Shown here piece after piece: positions 24,266-32,668 of a stretch of DNA of 32,668 nucleotides; within the stretch, counting starts at the first letter, position 1, and each line of letters begins with the position of its first letter. Under the pieces are notes generated by a model, which worked only from the letters and a program-made list of their open reading frames with translations, made no database searches and had not been told where the DNA came from. The DNA is from Methylotenera sp. Its GTDB lineage: Bacteria > Pseudomonadota > Gammaproteobacteria > Burkholderiales > Methylophilaceae. The stretch is from positions 1 through 32,668 of the forward strand of contig JAURWJ010000082.1 of assembly GCA_030655015.1 (NCBI GenBank), in the 5' to 3' direction. A program made the translations under genes and the position numbers.

Positions 24266-25011
24266 GCCAGCAAATCAACCTGTTAAATTTAGCTTTAATC
24301 AAAAAAAAGGACTTTTTAAGCCCTGGCAACATCGCCATAAGCACCGGCCTGTTATCAGTGTTGATGTTGGCATATTACAGCTTTGCACAAACACAATTGT
24401 CGTCGTTAATCATTCAGCGTAACCAGGTGGCGGAGGCTTTATCCGAAGCACAAACACAATTAACCCAAACGGCCTTATTGCATGCGCCTCATGAAGCTGA
24501 CTCGGCATTGTTAGATCAAATTGCACAGCTTGAGCAAAAAGAGAAAATACAGCAACAAGTATTGCAAACCGTAAGCAAAAGCGCCACCACACCTGATAAA
24601 GGTTACGCAGCGTTAATGCGTGCTTTTTCTAAACAAAGTATTGATGGCTTATGGCTCACCAGCTTTAGCATGGATAGCGATAATAACCGGCTCAACATCA
24701 GTGGCCGCGCCTTACAAGGTAACCTGGTGCCTGAGTATATTTCTCGCTTGGGTAATGAAGATGTATTAAAAGGTCAATCATTTGCCACATTGAATATGAA
24801 TTTACCAAAAGTAGAAGCTACTGCACTTAATAGCCCAACTCAACCAATACCTCCTTCAAATTTAGCTGCTGTTAAAGGCGACATTTCTACTCTGCCAAAC
24901 AGTGTAACAAACCAAACGGCAGAACCTGATTTTATTGAATTTTCATTGCAATCCAGCCAAGAAGAATCTTCAAGCAACGCTTTAGAACCAAAGGCAAGGG
25001 GGCAAATTTGA
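24262..25011 (+). CDS. PilN-like alignment-complex protein
   Basis: 249-aa bitopic membrane protein: the cytoplasmic QINLLNLALIKKKD motif (residues 4-17) is the PilN signature used to bind PilM/MshI, followed by one membrane helix (about 23-42), a coiled coil (about 45-110) and a periplasmic PilN-type domain (about 120-180). The last 60 residues are Ser/Pro/Asn-rich. In Vibrio nomenclature this corresponds to mshI2. Contains an eight-A run at 24301-24308 coding Lys-Lys-Lys. Its stop overlaps the TTG start of mshJ. Confidence 0.87.
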   Translation: MSQQINLLNLALIKKKDFLSPGNIAISTGLLSVLMLAYYSFAQTQLSSLIIQRNQVAEALSEAQTQLTQTALLHAPHEADSALLDQIAQLEQKEKIQQQVLQTVSKSATTPDKGYAALMRAFSKQSIDGLWLTSFSMDSDNNRLNISGRALQGNLVPEYISRLGNEDVLKGQSFATLNMNLPKVEATALNSPTQPIPPSNLAAVKGDISTLPNSVTNQTAEPDFIEFSLQSSQEESSSNALEPKARGQI

Positions 25012-25748
25012 ACGCTTCTTTAATGCAATTCTGGGCATCTATCACTGAAAAGTTTGAAGCACTTAACCAGCGTGAACGCTGGTTAGTTTTTGGCGCATTA
25101 TTAGCGGTGGTCTATGTCGCAATTAATATGCTGCTATTAGAACCTGTTCTTTTGCAAAAAAAATCACTCACCAGTGCTATTTCTACTGATGAAGCGCAGG
25201 TTCAGGCGCTACGCCAACAGCTAGCGCAATATGCTCAGCAAAATGTAACCGATCCCGATGCACAAAATAAGCAACGCATTGCAGTGTTGCAGTCAAATTT
25301 ACAATCGTTAGAAAGCCAATTAAATAGCCTGCAAACATCGCTTATCAAGCCAGATAAAATGCCAGAACTATTGCGCAGTTTGTTGAAAAAAAATGGCAAA
25401 CTAAAGCTGATTGAACTCAAAACCCTAACAGCAACAGGTTTGCTTGATAGCACCGCAACCACTGATGCTAACCAGAAGCCAACAATTACCGCCCAAGTGC
25501 AAAATGCGACAACAACATCAGAAAAATATATTGCACCCGTTTTTAAACATGGTGTAGAGATTACGGTAGAGGGTCGCTATTTAGATCTGCTTGCTTATGT
25601 GTCTGAACTAGAGCAAACGCCTTGGCATATTCTGTGGAGCAAAGCGGCTTTAAATGCGGATGCAAACCCAACGCACCAATGGCCATCTAACCGCTTAAAA
25701 TTAACCGTTTACACCTTAAGCTTAGATCAAACATGGCTGAGCATTTAA
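25008..25748 (+). CDS. mshJ: MSHA biogenesis protein MshJ (PilO-like)
   Basis: 246-aa bitopic protein with one membrane helix (about 25-44, LVFGALLAVVYVAINMLLL) after a short cytoplasmic part, a coiled coil (about 50-115) and a PilO/MshJ-like periplasmic domain (pattern HGVEITVEGRYLDLLAYVSELEQ). Start: TTG at 25008 with AAGGGGG just upstream and four-base overlap with the stop before it; the ATG at 25023 has no ribosome site, so TTG is preferred. Partner of the PilN-like protein in the alignment complex. Two eight-A runs (25156-25163 and 25386-25393) are notable. Confidence 0.87.
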   Translation: MNASLMQFWASITEKFEALNQRERWLVFGALLAVVYVAINMLLLEPVLLQKKSLTSAISTDEAQVQALRQQLAQYAQQNVTDPDAQNKQRIAVLQSNLQSLESQLNSLQTSLIKPDKMPELLRSLLKKNGKLKLIELKTLTATGLLDSTATTDANQKPTITAQVQNATTTSEKYIAPVFKHGVEITVEGRYLDLLAYVSELEQTPWHILWSKAALNADANPTHQWPSNRLKLTVYTLSLDQTWLSI

Positions 25749-26167
25749 TGATCAAATTACGGCTGTCACATTCAATTTCAACACCATACAAGCAAATTAT
25801 TCTGCTGACTTTAGTGCTATTTCTTACGCCATTTTTTGTATATGCCGAGGTGTTAAAAGATCCAACTCAGCCGCCCGCTTCGCTTGATCATAATATTGCT
25901 AATGAAGCTATCCCCACCGGCCCAGTGCTACAATCGGTGATGTTGGGCGCAAACTACCAAGCCGCAATCATTAGTGGCCAAAAAGTATTGTTAGGAAAAA
26001 AATACAAAGAAGCAACTTTGATCAAACTTAACGACCATGAAGCCGTATTGCGTTATCCCGACAAAAGCACCGTGACGCTGATCATGGATTATGCCGTGGA
26101 TAAAAGCGTTGGGGAAAGCCCCACATCAAAAATCAACACGGTCAAGCGCACCCCAAAATTGAAATGA
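25733..26167 (+). CDS. mshK: MSHA biogenesis protein MshK (PilP/GspC-like)
   Basis: 144-aa periplasmic protein with an N-terminal hydrophobic segment (IILLTLVLFLTPFFVYA) probably removed as a signal peptide before EVLKDPTQPP, the MshK start of the mature chain. The domain GPVLQSVMLGANYQAAIISGQKVLLGKKY is the homology-region pattern of MshK/GspC/PilP proteins that contact the secretin. Two starts are possible: ATG 25733, overlapping mshJ by 16 bases, or ATG 25748, overlapping its stop by one base (TAATG). The second gives a more usual signal peptide. Overlaps mshL by four bases. Confidence 0.85.
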   Translation: MAEHLMIKLRLSHSISTPYKQIILLTLVLFLTPFFVYAEVLKDPTQPPASLDHNIANEAIPTGPVLQSVMLGANYQAAIISGQKVLLGKKYKEATLIKLNDHEAVLRYPDKSTVTLIMDYAVDKSVGESPTSKINTVKRTPKLK

Positions 26168-27936
26168 ATACAATAAGCGAGAATAAAAAGATGCGAATCG
26201 TATCCAAACCGTTACCACTAGTTTTAATTCTGATATTAGTTACTGGTTGCGCTACTAATACGCCACAACCGAATGCTACGTTAAATAAAATCAATGACGA
26301 GTTAACAACCGCTGTCGCAACCAAAGAGAAAACACCAACGCCCGATGCGGTCAACAACGCGCTGTTACCCCCATTAACAATGGCGATGCCTAAATCTTCT
26401 GCCAAACGACTTGAGCAACGTTTTGATTTAGTGATCAACAATGCACCGGCTAATCAAGTGCTGATGGGCATTGTAAGTGGAACCCGCTATAGCATGCTGA
26501 TTCACCCGGATGTAACGGGTTCAATTTCAGTCAATTTAAAAGATGTCACTGTTTTTGAAGCGCTGGATTCACTACGCGATCTTTATGGTTATGAGTACAA
26601 AGTTGACGGCTCCCGTATTTTTATTGAGTCCCCCGCGATGCAAACACGTGTTTTTCAAGTGAATTACATTGTTGGTCAGCGTAAAGGGACCTCTGACACC
26701 CGCGTGACCTCAGGCTCAGTCAGCGGTGGTAACAACAGTCAATCAGGACAACAAAGCAGCACTACTTCATCCACCGCAAGCAGTGGAAGTGCCAATAACC
26801 GCACCGCGCTCGTCAGCACCAGTATTGCAACTACATCTAACAATGATTTTTGGAAAGACCTAAGCGATTCACTCAACGGCATTGTCGGCACAGAAAATGG
26901 CAGGCGTGTGATTGTTAACCTACAGTCAGGTGTCATCGTGGTGCGCGCGATGCCTAACGAGGTGCGCAATGTCGAAACATTTTTGCGCTTGATGCAAGTT
27001 TCGATTGAAAGACAAGTTATTTTAGAGGCCAAAATTCTTAATGTGCAATTGAATGACTTATCTCAAAGTGGCGTCAACTGGTCTGTATTTGGCAGTAGCG
27101 GCAGAAACACCGGTATCGTTGGTAGCCTAAATGGTAATACACAGCTCGCAACCAGTGGTAACGGCGATTTAATCAGTGGTGATTTAGGCGCATCTGCTGG
27201 AAATCTAATCGCAAACTCAGCCACAACTGCGCTTGGTGGATCTTTATTTGCGGTCGCTTTGCAAGGTGCTAATTTTGCAGCTTTATTGCAATTTTTAGAA
27301 ACACAAGGTGATGTACAAGTGCTATCCAGCCCGCGCATTGCCACCATTAACAATCAAAAGGCTGTGTTAAAGGTAGGCACCGATGAGTTTTTTGTGACAG
27401 GTGTATCCTCCAGCACCACCGCTTCAACGGGTGCGACAACTACCGTACCGGAAGTCACCTTGCAACCTTTTTTCTCAGGTATCACGCTCGATGTCACACC
27501 GCAAATTGATAAAGACGACAACATCATCCTGCACATGCACCCTTCCATTAGCCAGGTGACAACGGTAAACAAGCAAGTTAACTTAGGCGGCACTTCAGGC
27601 CAGCTAAACTTACCTTTAGCCTCCAGTAACGTTAGTGAAACCGACAGCATTGTGCGCACACGTGACGGACGTGTTATCGCCATTGGCGGGCTGATGACAG
27701 AGAGTTCTATTAACACAAAGTCCAAGGTACCCGGATTGGGCGATGTAAAAGGTATCGGTGCTGCATTTCGTCAGCGTGGGTCAACCAATACTAAGTCTGA
27801 ACTTGTAATTTTACTGAAAGCAACTGTGGTACAAGGCCAAGACGGCTGGAAAGATGACATGCTATCCAGCCAGCAACGTGTAGAAGAAATGCAAAGACCT
27901 GAAACGACTGCTGGAACTGCCGACGGGAGCAGATAA
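26164..27936 (+). CDS. mshL: MSHA secretin MshL (outer-membrane lipoprotein)
   Basis: 590-aa secretin forming the outer-membrane pore for the pilus. Lipoprotein signal LILVTGC with Cys29 as the lipidated residue. Then an N-domain of STN/N1 type (about 80-165), a Ser/Gly/Asn-rich linker (about 175-210), a further N-domain with RNVETFLRLMQVSIERQVILEAKIL, and the secretin beta-barrel domain (about 300-570) with VLSSPRIATINNQKAVLKVG, the TPQIDKDDNIILHMHPSIS segment and the closing signature VRTRDGRVIAIGGLM...KVPGLGDV. Length is typical of MshL/PilQ-short secretins. Overlaps mshK by four bases and is three bases from mshM. Confidence 0.94.
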   Translation: MNTISENKKMRIVSKPLPLVLILILVTGCATNTPQPNATLNKINDELTTAVATKEKTPTPDAVNNALLPPLTMAMPKSSAKRLEQRFDLVINNAPANQVLMGIVSGTRYSMLIHPDVTGSISVNLKDVTVFEALDSLRDLYGYEYKVDGSRIFIESPAMQTRVFQVNYIVGQRKGTSDTRVTSGSVSGGNNSQSGQQSSTTSSTASSGSANNRTALVSTSIATTSNNDFWKDLSDSLNGIVGTENGRRVIVNLQSGVIVVRAMPNEVRNVETFLRLMQVSIERQVILEAKILNVQLNDLSQSGVNWSVFGSSGRNTGIVGSLNGNTQLATSGNGDLISGDLGASAGNLIANSATTALGGSLFAVALQGANFAALLQFLETQGDVQVLSSPRIATINNQKAVLKVGTDEFFVTGVSSSTTASTGATTTVPEVTLQPFFSGITLDVTPQIDKDDNIILHMHPSISQVTTVNKQVNLGGTSGQLNLPLASSNVSETDSIVRTRDGRVIAIGGLMTESSINTKSKVPGLGDVKGIGAAFRQRGSTNTKSELVILLKATVVQGQDGWKDDMLSSQQRVEEMQRPETTAGTADGSR

Positions 27937-27939
27937 GTA

Positions 27940-28881
27940 ATGTATCTTCAACATTTTGGGTTGAAAGAATCACCTTTTAGCATTACACCCGATACCAGCT
28001 TTTACTTTGCGTCACATAGTTACAAAGAAGCACTCAGCACGTTGTTATTTGCGATTACCTCTGGCGAGGGATTTATCAAAATAACGGGCGAAGTTGGCAC
28101 TGGTAAAACCCTATTGTGTCGTAAGTTGATGTCTAGCTTAGACCAAAATTATAAAGTAGCCTATGTACCTAATCCTTACCTAGAGCCGCAATCATTGCTC
28201 ATGGTACTTGCTGATGAACTAGGTATTGAATTACCAAGCACAGTGACACAGCACCTGCTATTAAAAGCACTCACTCTTGAGCTATTACACTTTGCCCGGG
28301 CGGACATCAAAGTTGTGGTATGTTTAGATGAAGTACAAGCAATGCCCATTGAAACACTAGAAGCATTACGCTTATTAAGTAACCTTGAAACTGAAAAACG
28401 CAAATTGATCCAAGTAGTCATTTTTGGGCAACCTGAACTTGAAGAGAAACTTAACCAACCTTCAATTCGACAGCTAAAACAACGTATCACCTTTGATTAT
28501 CAACTTGACCGTTTAACCCGCGATGAAATGCAATATTATCTGAATCACCGCTTAGTCGTAGCTGGTTACCAAGGTAGCCGTATGTTTAGTAATATAGCTT
28601 TATATATCATGTACTTAAAATCAAAAGGGGTGCCTCGTTTAGTTAATATACTTGCCCACAAAGCATTATTAGCCACTTATGGCAAAGGCAAAAAAGAAGT
28701 AGGTGCTAACGAGGTGTTAGCGGCAGCAGCAGATACTAAATCTGTAGAATCTACTGGTAAAAAACAGTTCATACTCACTTTAATGTTAGTGACTGTCATC
28801 ATTGTATTGGCTGTAGGTTTATTGGTTTATCCACGGATTTACTCAGGGGTTTATTCATGGATCTATTCAAAGCATTTCTAA
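27940..28881 (+). CDS. mshM: MSHA biogenesis ATPase MshM (ExeA/GspA-like)
   Basis: 313-aa AAA-type ATPase: N-terminus YLQHFGLKESPFSITPD (ExeA family start), Walker A GEVGTGKT (50-57), Walker B VVCLDE with Asp129/Glu130, sensor FGQPELEEKL, then a winged-helix-like region and a single membrane segment near the C-terminus (about 276-298). It lacks the peptidoglycan-binding domain of ExeA/GspA, which MshM also lacks in other species. Expected to help insert or position the MshL secretin in the cell wall. It lies three bases after mshL. The last residues repeat an aromatic pattern (YPRIYSGVYSWIYSK). Confidence 0.9.
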   Translation: MYLQHFGLKESPFSITPDTSFYFASHSYKEALSTLLFAITSGEGFIKITGEVGTGKTLLCRKLMSSLDQNYKVAYVPNPYLEPQSLLMVLADELGIELPSTVTQHLLLKALTLELLHFARADIKVVVCLDEVQAMPIETLEALRLLSNLETEKRKLIQVVIFGQPELEEKLNQPSIRQLKQRITFDYQLDRLTRDEMQYYLNHRLVVAGYQGSRMFSNIALYIMYLKSKGVPRLVNILAHKALLATYGKGKKEVGANEVLAAAADTKSVESTGKKQFILTLMLVTVIIVLAVGLLVYPRIYSGVYSWIYSKHF

Positions 28882-28942
28882 TAGAATTAGCCCAACCTTA
28901 CTAAAAATTCAAAGCGGTATTTAAAAAAGACTGATATTAAAA

Positions 28943-30151
28943 ATGAGTTTAATCAATCAAATGTTAAAAGATCTAGAGCAGCGTGGCGCTGGGTCGGCTG
29001 ACGTACAAAACACAATATCACCAAGAATAAGCACAAGCCGGCCACAGCGCAAGCCATTGCCTATTGTCAAAATTAGTGGGTTTGTCCTGTTGCTGATTGC
29101 TGGCGTCTACTTTTGGATACAAAAAACAGATCAAGCTAACAATAAAAATCCCACAGAAACCATAGTTCTTAAATCCCAACCATCTACGCTTGGTGCAGAT
29201 GCTAAAGCTATTGCAGACACAGCTGCAATTGAATCTACTGAAGTACAACAGCAAGCAAACACTGAAAATACGGTGAACGAATCTAAGCCATTATTTGAAA
29301 CTAACCTTAACTTTTTACTACCAGAAAAGGCCCAAACACTTGAAGAAACGCAAATATCAGCAGTCAACAGTCAACAGTCCAAAGTCATTCCAGAAAAAAA
29401 AGATGAGCTTGCAACAGCAAGCACACCAGTTAAGCAAGATGAGGCAATCTCTGTCAATAAAGCGTCAACCGCAAAACCACCAGCGATAGCGCATACAGTA
29501 TTATTGGCTAAAACAAATACTGGTAATTTAGCCCCTGTAAAACAAATCAGACCAGACCAACAATCTGGCAATGATTATCGTCAGGCATTAACGTATTTAC
29601 AGCAAGGTCGAGTTTCTGAAGCACAAGCGCATTTAATGCAAGCACTTGAAGCCGACCCAAAAAATCATGATGCAAGACAAACACTCGCAAGTTTATTTTT
29701 AGAAAATAAACGTAATGATGATGCGAGAAAAATACTTGCAGAGGGATTGACCATTGCACCAGAGCAAACCGATTTTCGTATGGCGATTGCCCGCTTACAA
29801 GTTGAAGCACATGACAATGCTGGTGCGTTAATCACCTTGGAACAAGGTGCTAGCTACGCAAAAAACAACGCTGGTTACCACAACTTTACAGCAACTATGT
29901 TGCAACGTGCTGAACGTCACGAAGAGGCTATTAGTCATTATATGGCTTCGCTATCTATGGGCAACGCCTCGTCTGGCAACACGACGACAAGCACATTGAT
30001 CGGTCTTGGCATTTCGTTACAAGTAGTTGGTAAACTTGATGATGCAAAATTAGCGTTTACCCGTGCCCAAAGTATGTCGACACTTAACACAGAGCTATCT
30101 TTATTTGTTGATCAGCGATTAAAACAAATTAATCAGCGCTTACAAAATTAA
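28943..30151 (+). CDS. mshN: MSHA biogenesis TPR protein MshN
   Basis: 402-aa protein: short cytoplasmic start MSLINQMLKDLEQRG (MshN signature), membrane helix (about 41-59), a low-complexity Thr/Ala/Lys-rich periplasmic stretch (60-200), and about five TPR repeats (from residue 207 to the end; QQGRVSEAQAHLMQALEADP is a clear first unit). The TPR region probably binds other assembly proteins in the periplasm. A 7-bp tandem repeat (CAGTCAA type, 29361-29381) and eight A (29394-29401) lie in the low-complexity part. Last gene of the locus, with a palindrome (30173-30187) in the gap before the convergent copA. Confidence 0.9.
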   Translation: MSLINQMLKDLEQRGAGSADVQNTISPRISTSRPQRKPLPIVKISGFVLLLIAGVYFWIQKTDQANNKNPTETIVLKSQPSTLGADAKAIADTAAIESTEVQQQANTENTVNESKPLFETNLNFLLPEKAQTLEETQISAVNSQQSKVIPEKKDELATASTPVKQDEAISVNKASTAKPPAIAHTVLLAKTNTGNLAPVKQIRPDQQSGNDYRQALTYLQQGRVSEAQAHLMQALEADPKNHDARQTLASLFLENKRNDDARKILAEGLTIAPEQTDFRMAIARLQVEAHDNAGALITLEQGASYAKNNAGYHNFTATMLQRAERHEEAISHYMASLSMGNASSGNTTTSTLIGLGISLQVVGKLDDAKLAFTRAQSMSTLNTELSLFVDQRLKQINQRLQN

Positions 30152-30172
30152 TGACTAAGAAATCAACCTATT

Positions 30173-30187
30173 ATATCAATTTGATAT
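30173..30187. terminator. Palindrome in the convergent mshN-copA gap
   Basis: ATATCAA-T-TTGATAT is a perfect 15-base palindrome in the 37 bases between the two convergent stops, followed by CTATTTTT on the plus strand. AT-rich, so at best a weak bidirectional terminator. Confidence 0.4.
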
Positions 30188-30188
30188 G

Positions 30189-32441
30189 CTATTTTTGATG
30201 AACTTTAGGTCGCCACAACTTAAGTAGCAATGCATTAGAAACCACACTGAAACTACTCAATGCCATCGCAGCCCCTGCAACCACCGGGCTTAGTAAACCA
30301 AATGCAGCGAGCGGAATACCCACCACGTTGTAAACAAAAGCCCAAAATAAGTTTTGTCTGATTTTATGATAAGTATGTTGCGAAATCTCAATCGCTTGCG
30401 CCACCAACGCCGGGTCGCCACGCATCAAAGTGATGCCTGAAGTGTGCATGGCAACATCGGTACCACTAGACATTGCAATACCTACATCTGCCGCTGCTAG
30501 CGCAGGTGCATCATTCAAACCATCGCCCACCATCGCCACTAAGCCGCCATTAAGTTTAAGCTTGGCAACCATTTTAGCTTTTTCATCCGGCAATACCTGA
30601 GCATAAAATTCTGAAATACCTAGCTTACGTGCAACTTTTGAGGCACTCCCTTGGTTATCACCTGAAATCAATACCGTTTTAATACCCTGCTGCTCCAAAC
30701 GCGCAATTGCATCAATGGATGTTGTTTTGATGCTATCCCCAAAAGCTAACAAAGCCATTAGCTTAGGTGCGAAATTTTGCATTGAACTCGCCTGAGCAAG
30801 CCACGAAACACTGAGTCCATCAGCCTCCAATGCCACTGAGCGATCTTTGAATTTAGATAGATTGACTCTTAAGCCTTCCATCATTCGGGTATTGCCAAGA
30901 TACAGTTTTTGGCCATCCACCACGCCTGTAATCCCTTTACCCGGAACCACCTGCACATCATGACTTGGCAACAATGAGAGTGTTTTAGCCTGAGCCGCAT
31001 CCTTGACCGCTTTGGCTAAAGGATGCTCACTACCAAATTGTAAACTGGCAGCCAACACCAATAGATTAGCCTCATCATTAGCGGAAGATTCTAATGCAAC
31101 GAGCTTTGGATGCCCTTCAGTTAAGGTGCCGGTTTTATCAAAAGCCACGGTTTTAACAGCATGAGCCAGCTCAAGTGCTTCGGCATCTTTGATTAAAATA
31201 CCATACTTGGCAGCAACACCAGTACCTACCATAATCGCGGTAGGCGTAGCTAAACCGAGCGCACACGGACATGCAATCACCAATACAGCCACGGCATTAA
31301 GAATCGCGACTTGCCAATCACCGCCTATAGAACCCCAAACCAATAATGTCAGAAGTGCAATGACAATGACTATTGGAACAAAAACTGCGCTGACCTTATC
31401 CACCATACGCTGTATAGGCGCTTTTTTTGCCTGAGCAGATTCAACAAGGCGTACGATACGTGCCAATACTGACTCAGCACCTACTGCTGTTGTAGTCACG
31501 TATAACAAACCTTCTCCGTTCACTGAGCCGCCAGTGACCATATCACTCAGTTTTTTTGCTACAGGTAAGCTTTCACCTGTAATTAAAGATTCATCTACCT
31601 GACTCTCACCTTGCGTAATGCGGCCATCCACAGCAATACGCTCGCCCGGGCGAACCACAACAACATCACCTACCCTAACCTTTGAAATAGCAACCTGCTG
31701 TTCTTGACCATTCTGAATCACACTCGCTTTATCTGGTCGTAGCGCATTGAGGGCACGAATTGCCTCAGTGGTTTGTGCTTTGGCGCGAGACTCCAGCCAT
31801 TTACCAAGCAATACCAAAGTAATGACAATGGTAGAAGATTCAAAATACAAATGATGCGTTCCCGCGTGCGATGGGCTGAGTAATAGATACACACTCAAGC
31901 CATAAGCAGCAGAAGTCCCTAATGCCACCAGTAAATCCATATTACCGGTACCCGCTTTAAGCGCACTCCAACCCGCTTTGTAAAAGCGCCAGCCCAGCCA
32001 AAACTGCACTGGTGTTGCCAATGCCCATTGCAGCCACCCTGAAAGCTGACCTTGCCAAGTTATCCAACCTTGTCCAAACAGCCATTCAGCTATCATTGCC
32101 AACATCAATGGTAATGATAGAAGTGCCGAAAGTGCTATCGGCCACCAAGTATAATGAGGTTTAGCTGCACCTAAATAATTCGCTTCTGCATAATCTGCTT
32201 CTGCATTTTCTGAATGAAGTGCATGCGCTTGGTAACCGGCAGCGATTACTGCATCAATAAGTTTGGTAATGGTGACTTCATTTGCCAAACCTGATACCTG
32301 AGCTGTTTCTAAGGTTAAATTCACCTCAGCTGTAACCACACCCGATACTTTAGACAACGCCTTTTCTACTCGACCAGCGCACGATGCGCATGTCATGCCT
32401 TCTATTGCTAGCGTCCATTCGTTATTGGCTTGATTTTTCAT
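30189..32441 (-). CDS. copA: Copper-exporting P1B-type ATPase CopA
   Basis: 750-aa inner-membrane pump exporting cytoplasmic Cu(I). In order: one N-terminal heavy-metal domain with GMTCASC (Cys18, Cys21); membrane helices; actuator TGES (288-291); the Cys391-Pro-Cys393 metal motif in TM6; phosphorylated Asp435 (DKTGT); the His473-Pro474 nucleotide-domain motif; GDGLNDAP (639-646); and the class-1B1 residues Asn705 (YNVVG) and Met726/Ser729 (MALSS), which point to Cu(I) rather than Zn or Cd. All catalytic residues are intact. Only one metal domain, fewer than E. coli CopA. The ATG has no clear ribosome site, and no MerR/CueR-type spaced operator was found upstream. Confidence 0.95.
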   Translation of the reverse strand: MKNQANNEWTLAIEGMTCASCAGRVEKALSKVSGVVTAEVNLTLETAQVSGLANEVTITKLIDAVIAAGYQAHALHSENAEADYAEANYLGAAKPHYTWWPIALSALLSLPLMLAMIAEWLFGQGWITWQGQLSGWLQWALATPVQFWLGWRFYKAGWSALKAGTGNMDLLVALGTSAAYGLSVYLLLSPSHAGTHHLYFESSTIVITLVLLGKWLESRAKAQTTEAIRALNALRPDKASVIQNGQEQQVAISKVRVGDVVVVRPGERIAVDGRITQGESQVDESLITGESLPVAKKLSDMVTGGSVNGEGLLYVTTTAVGAESVLARIVRLVESAQAKKAPIQRMVDKVSAVFVPIVIVIALLTLLVWGSIGGDWQVAILNAVAVLVIACPCALGLATPTAIMVGTGVAAKYGILIKDAEALELAHAVKTVAFDKTGTLTEGHPKLVALESSANDEANLLVLAASLQFGSEHPLAKAVKDAAQAKTLSLLPSHDVQVVPGKGITGVVDGQKLYLGNTRMMEGLRVNLSKFKDRSVALEADGLSVSWLAQASSMQNFAPKLMALLAFGDSIKTTSIDAIARLEQQGIKTVLISGDNQGSASKVARKLGISEFYAQVLPDEKAKMVAKLKLNGGLVAMVGDGLNDAPALAAADVGIAMSSGTDVAMHTSGITLMRGDPALVAQAIEISQHTYHKIRQNLFWAFVYNVVGIPLAAFGLLSPVVAGAAMALSSFSVVSNALLLKLWRPKVHQK

Positions 32442-32481
32442 GAAGTTTTAACATTTAGGTGATAATTTACACATCATTCAT

Positions 32482-32487
32482 TATAAT
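32482..32487 (+). promoter_or_regulatory. Candidate -10 box for the DUF808 gene
   Basis: Exact TATAAT 43 bases before the ATG at 32530, in the 88-base gap between this gene and the divergent copA. No -35 box at the right distance; TTTACA nearby is too close. Confidence 0.3.
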
Positions 32488-32529
32488 CCTGTAACCAAAA
32501 ATTCAGCTTTATATTAGGAACCCTTCACT

Positions 32530-32668
32530 ATGGCAGGCGCCAGTCTTTTAACACTCATTGATGACATTGCAACGATTTTAGACGACGTGTCTGTGATGAC
32601 TAAAGTCGCTGCAAAAAAAACGGCTGGGGTCTTGGGTGATGATTTAGCACTTAATGCGCAACAAGTCA
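32530..32668 (+). CDS. DUF808/YedI-family membrane protein (5' part)
   Basis: Partial: 46 complete codons, cut by the window end. The start [19 protein letters not shown] and the stretch [19 protein letters not shown] are the characteristic N-terminus of the DUF808/YedI family, inner-membrane proteins of unknown function about 300 aa long. ATG at 32530 with AGGAA about 11 bases upstream. Divergent from copA, with no evidence of a shared role. Confidence 0.85.
   Translation, partial: MAGASLLTLIDDIATILDDVSVMTKVAAKKTAGVLGDDLALNAQQV

Noticed and set aside
27354-27725. 123-codon antisense frame in mshL
   Set aside because: Shadow of the secretin coding frame, with no ribosome site and composition typical of a reverse-complement frame.
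12848-30151. Type II secretion system instead of an MSHA pilus
   Set aside because: MshI, MshJ, MshK, MshM, MshN, MshO, MshP and MshQ-type proteins are present, and there is no GspC, GspD-long, GspL or GspM set; the ATPase has the MshEN domain.
32442-32529. CueR-type operator upstream of copA
   Set aside because: The copA-DUF808 gap lacks the 19-base spaced dyad (ACCTTCC...GCAAGGT type) expected for MerR-family copper regulators.

Overview
The window looks like chromosome of a beta-proteobacterial methylotroph, most likely Methylophilaceae (Methylotenera or a relative). This is inferred from three things: a complete pqqABCDE operon for the cofactor of PQQ-dependent methanol dehydrogenases, the beta-proteobacterial gene string gyrA-serC-pheA-hisC, and moderate-to-low GC. 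No methanol dehydrogenase, rRNA, tRNA, CRISPR array, transposase or phage gene was seen.

Layout. (1) 1-900: a 7Fe ferredoxin with its terminator and a YgjP-like zinc peptidase, plus strand. (2) 925-5903, minus strand: the PQQ operon pqqA-pqqB-pqqC-pqqD-pqqE, with a hairpin after pqqA and a strong terminator after pqqE, followed by a Bcr/CflA-type MFS exporter. pqqA (23 codons, 5752-5823) is very short and easily missed. (3) 6033-11955, minus strand: gyrA-serC-pheA-hisC (DNA gyrase A, then serine, phenylalanine and histidine biosynthesis). (4) 12226-12774: a cytochrome b561. (5) 12848-30151, plus strand: 17 kb with 17 genes encoding an MSHA-type type IV pilus machine. (6) 30189-32441, minus strand: a CopA copper ATPase. 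(7) 32530 to the end: the first 46 codons of a DUF808/YedI-type membrane protein.

How the pilus locus works together (family knowledge plus inference). MshE is the extension ATPase and carries an N-terminal c-di-GMP-binding MshEN motif; MshG is the inner-membrane platform. Two tandem pilins, of which the second is probably the major subunit, lie behind a very good sigma-54 promoter. MshC, MshD, MshO and MshP are minor pilins, MshP lacking the usual Glu5. MshQ is a large secreted protein (beta-repeats, LamG domain, MshQ-type C-terminus) and a candidate tip adhesin. MshI, a PilN-like protein, MshJ and MshK form the alignment complex; MshL is the lipoprotein secretin; MshM (AAA ATPase) and MshN (TPR) assist assembly. 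Compared with the classical Vibrio order (mshI-to-N, then mshE-G-...-Q), the two blocks are swapped here. Prepilin peptidase, a retraction ATPase and mshH are not in the window.

Most of the less ordinary material is between genes of this locus: a 28-bp perfect inverted repeat between mshE and mshG, the sigma-54 promoter, a folded 150-bp element after the second pilin, and a nested palindrome between mshQ and mshI. I found no clearly new type of system. The most interesting content is the regulation and tip architecture of this rearranged MSHA locus beside a PQQ operon. No stretch over 300 bases lacks a gene.
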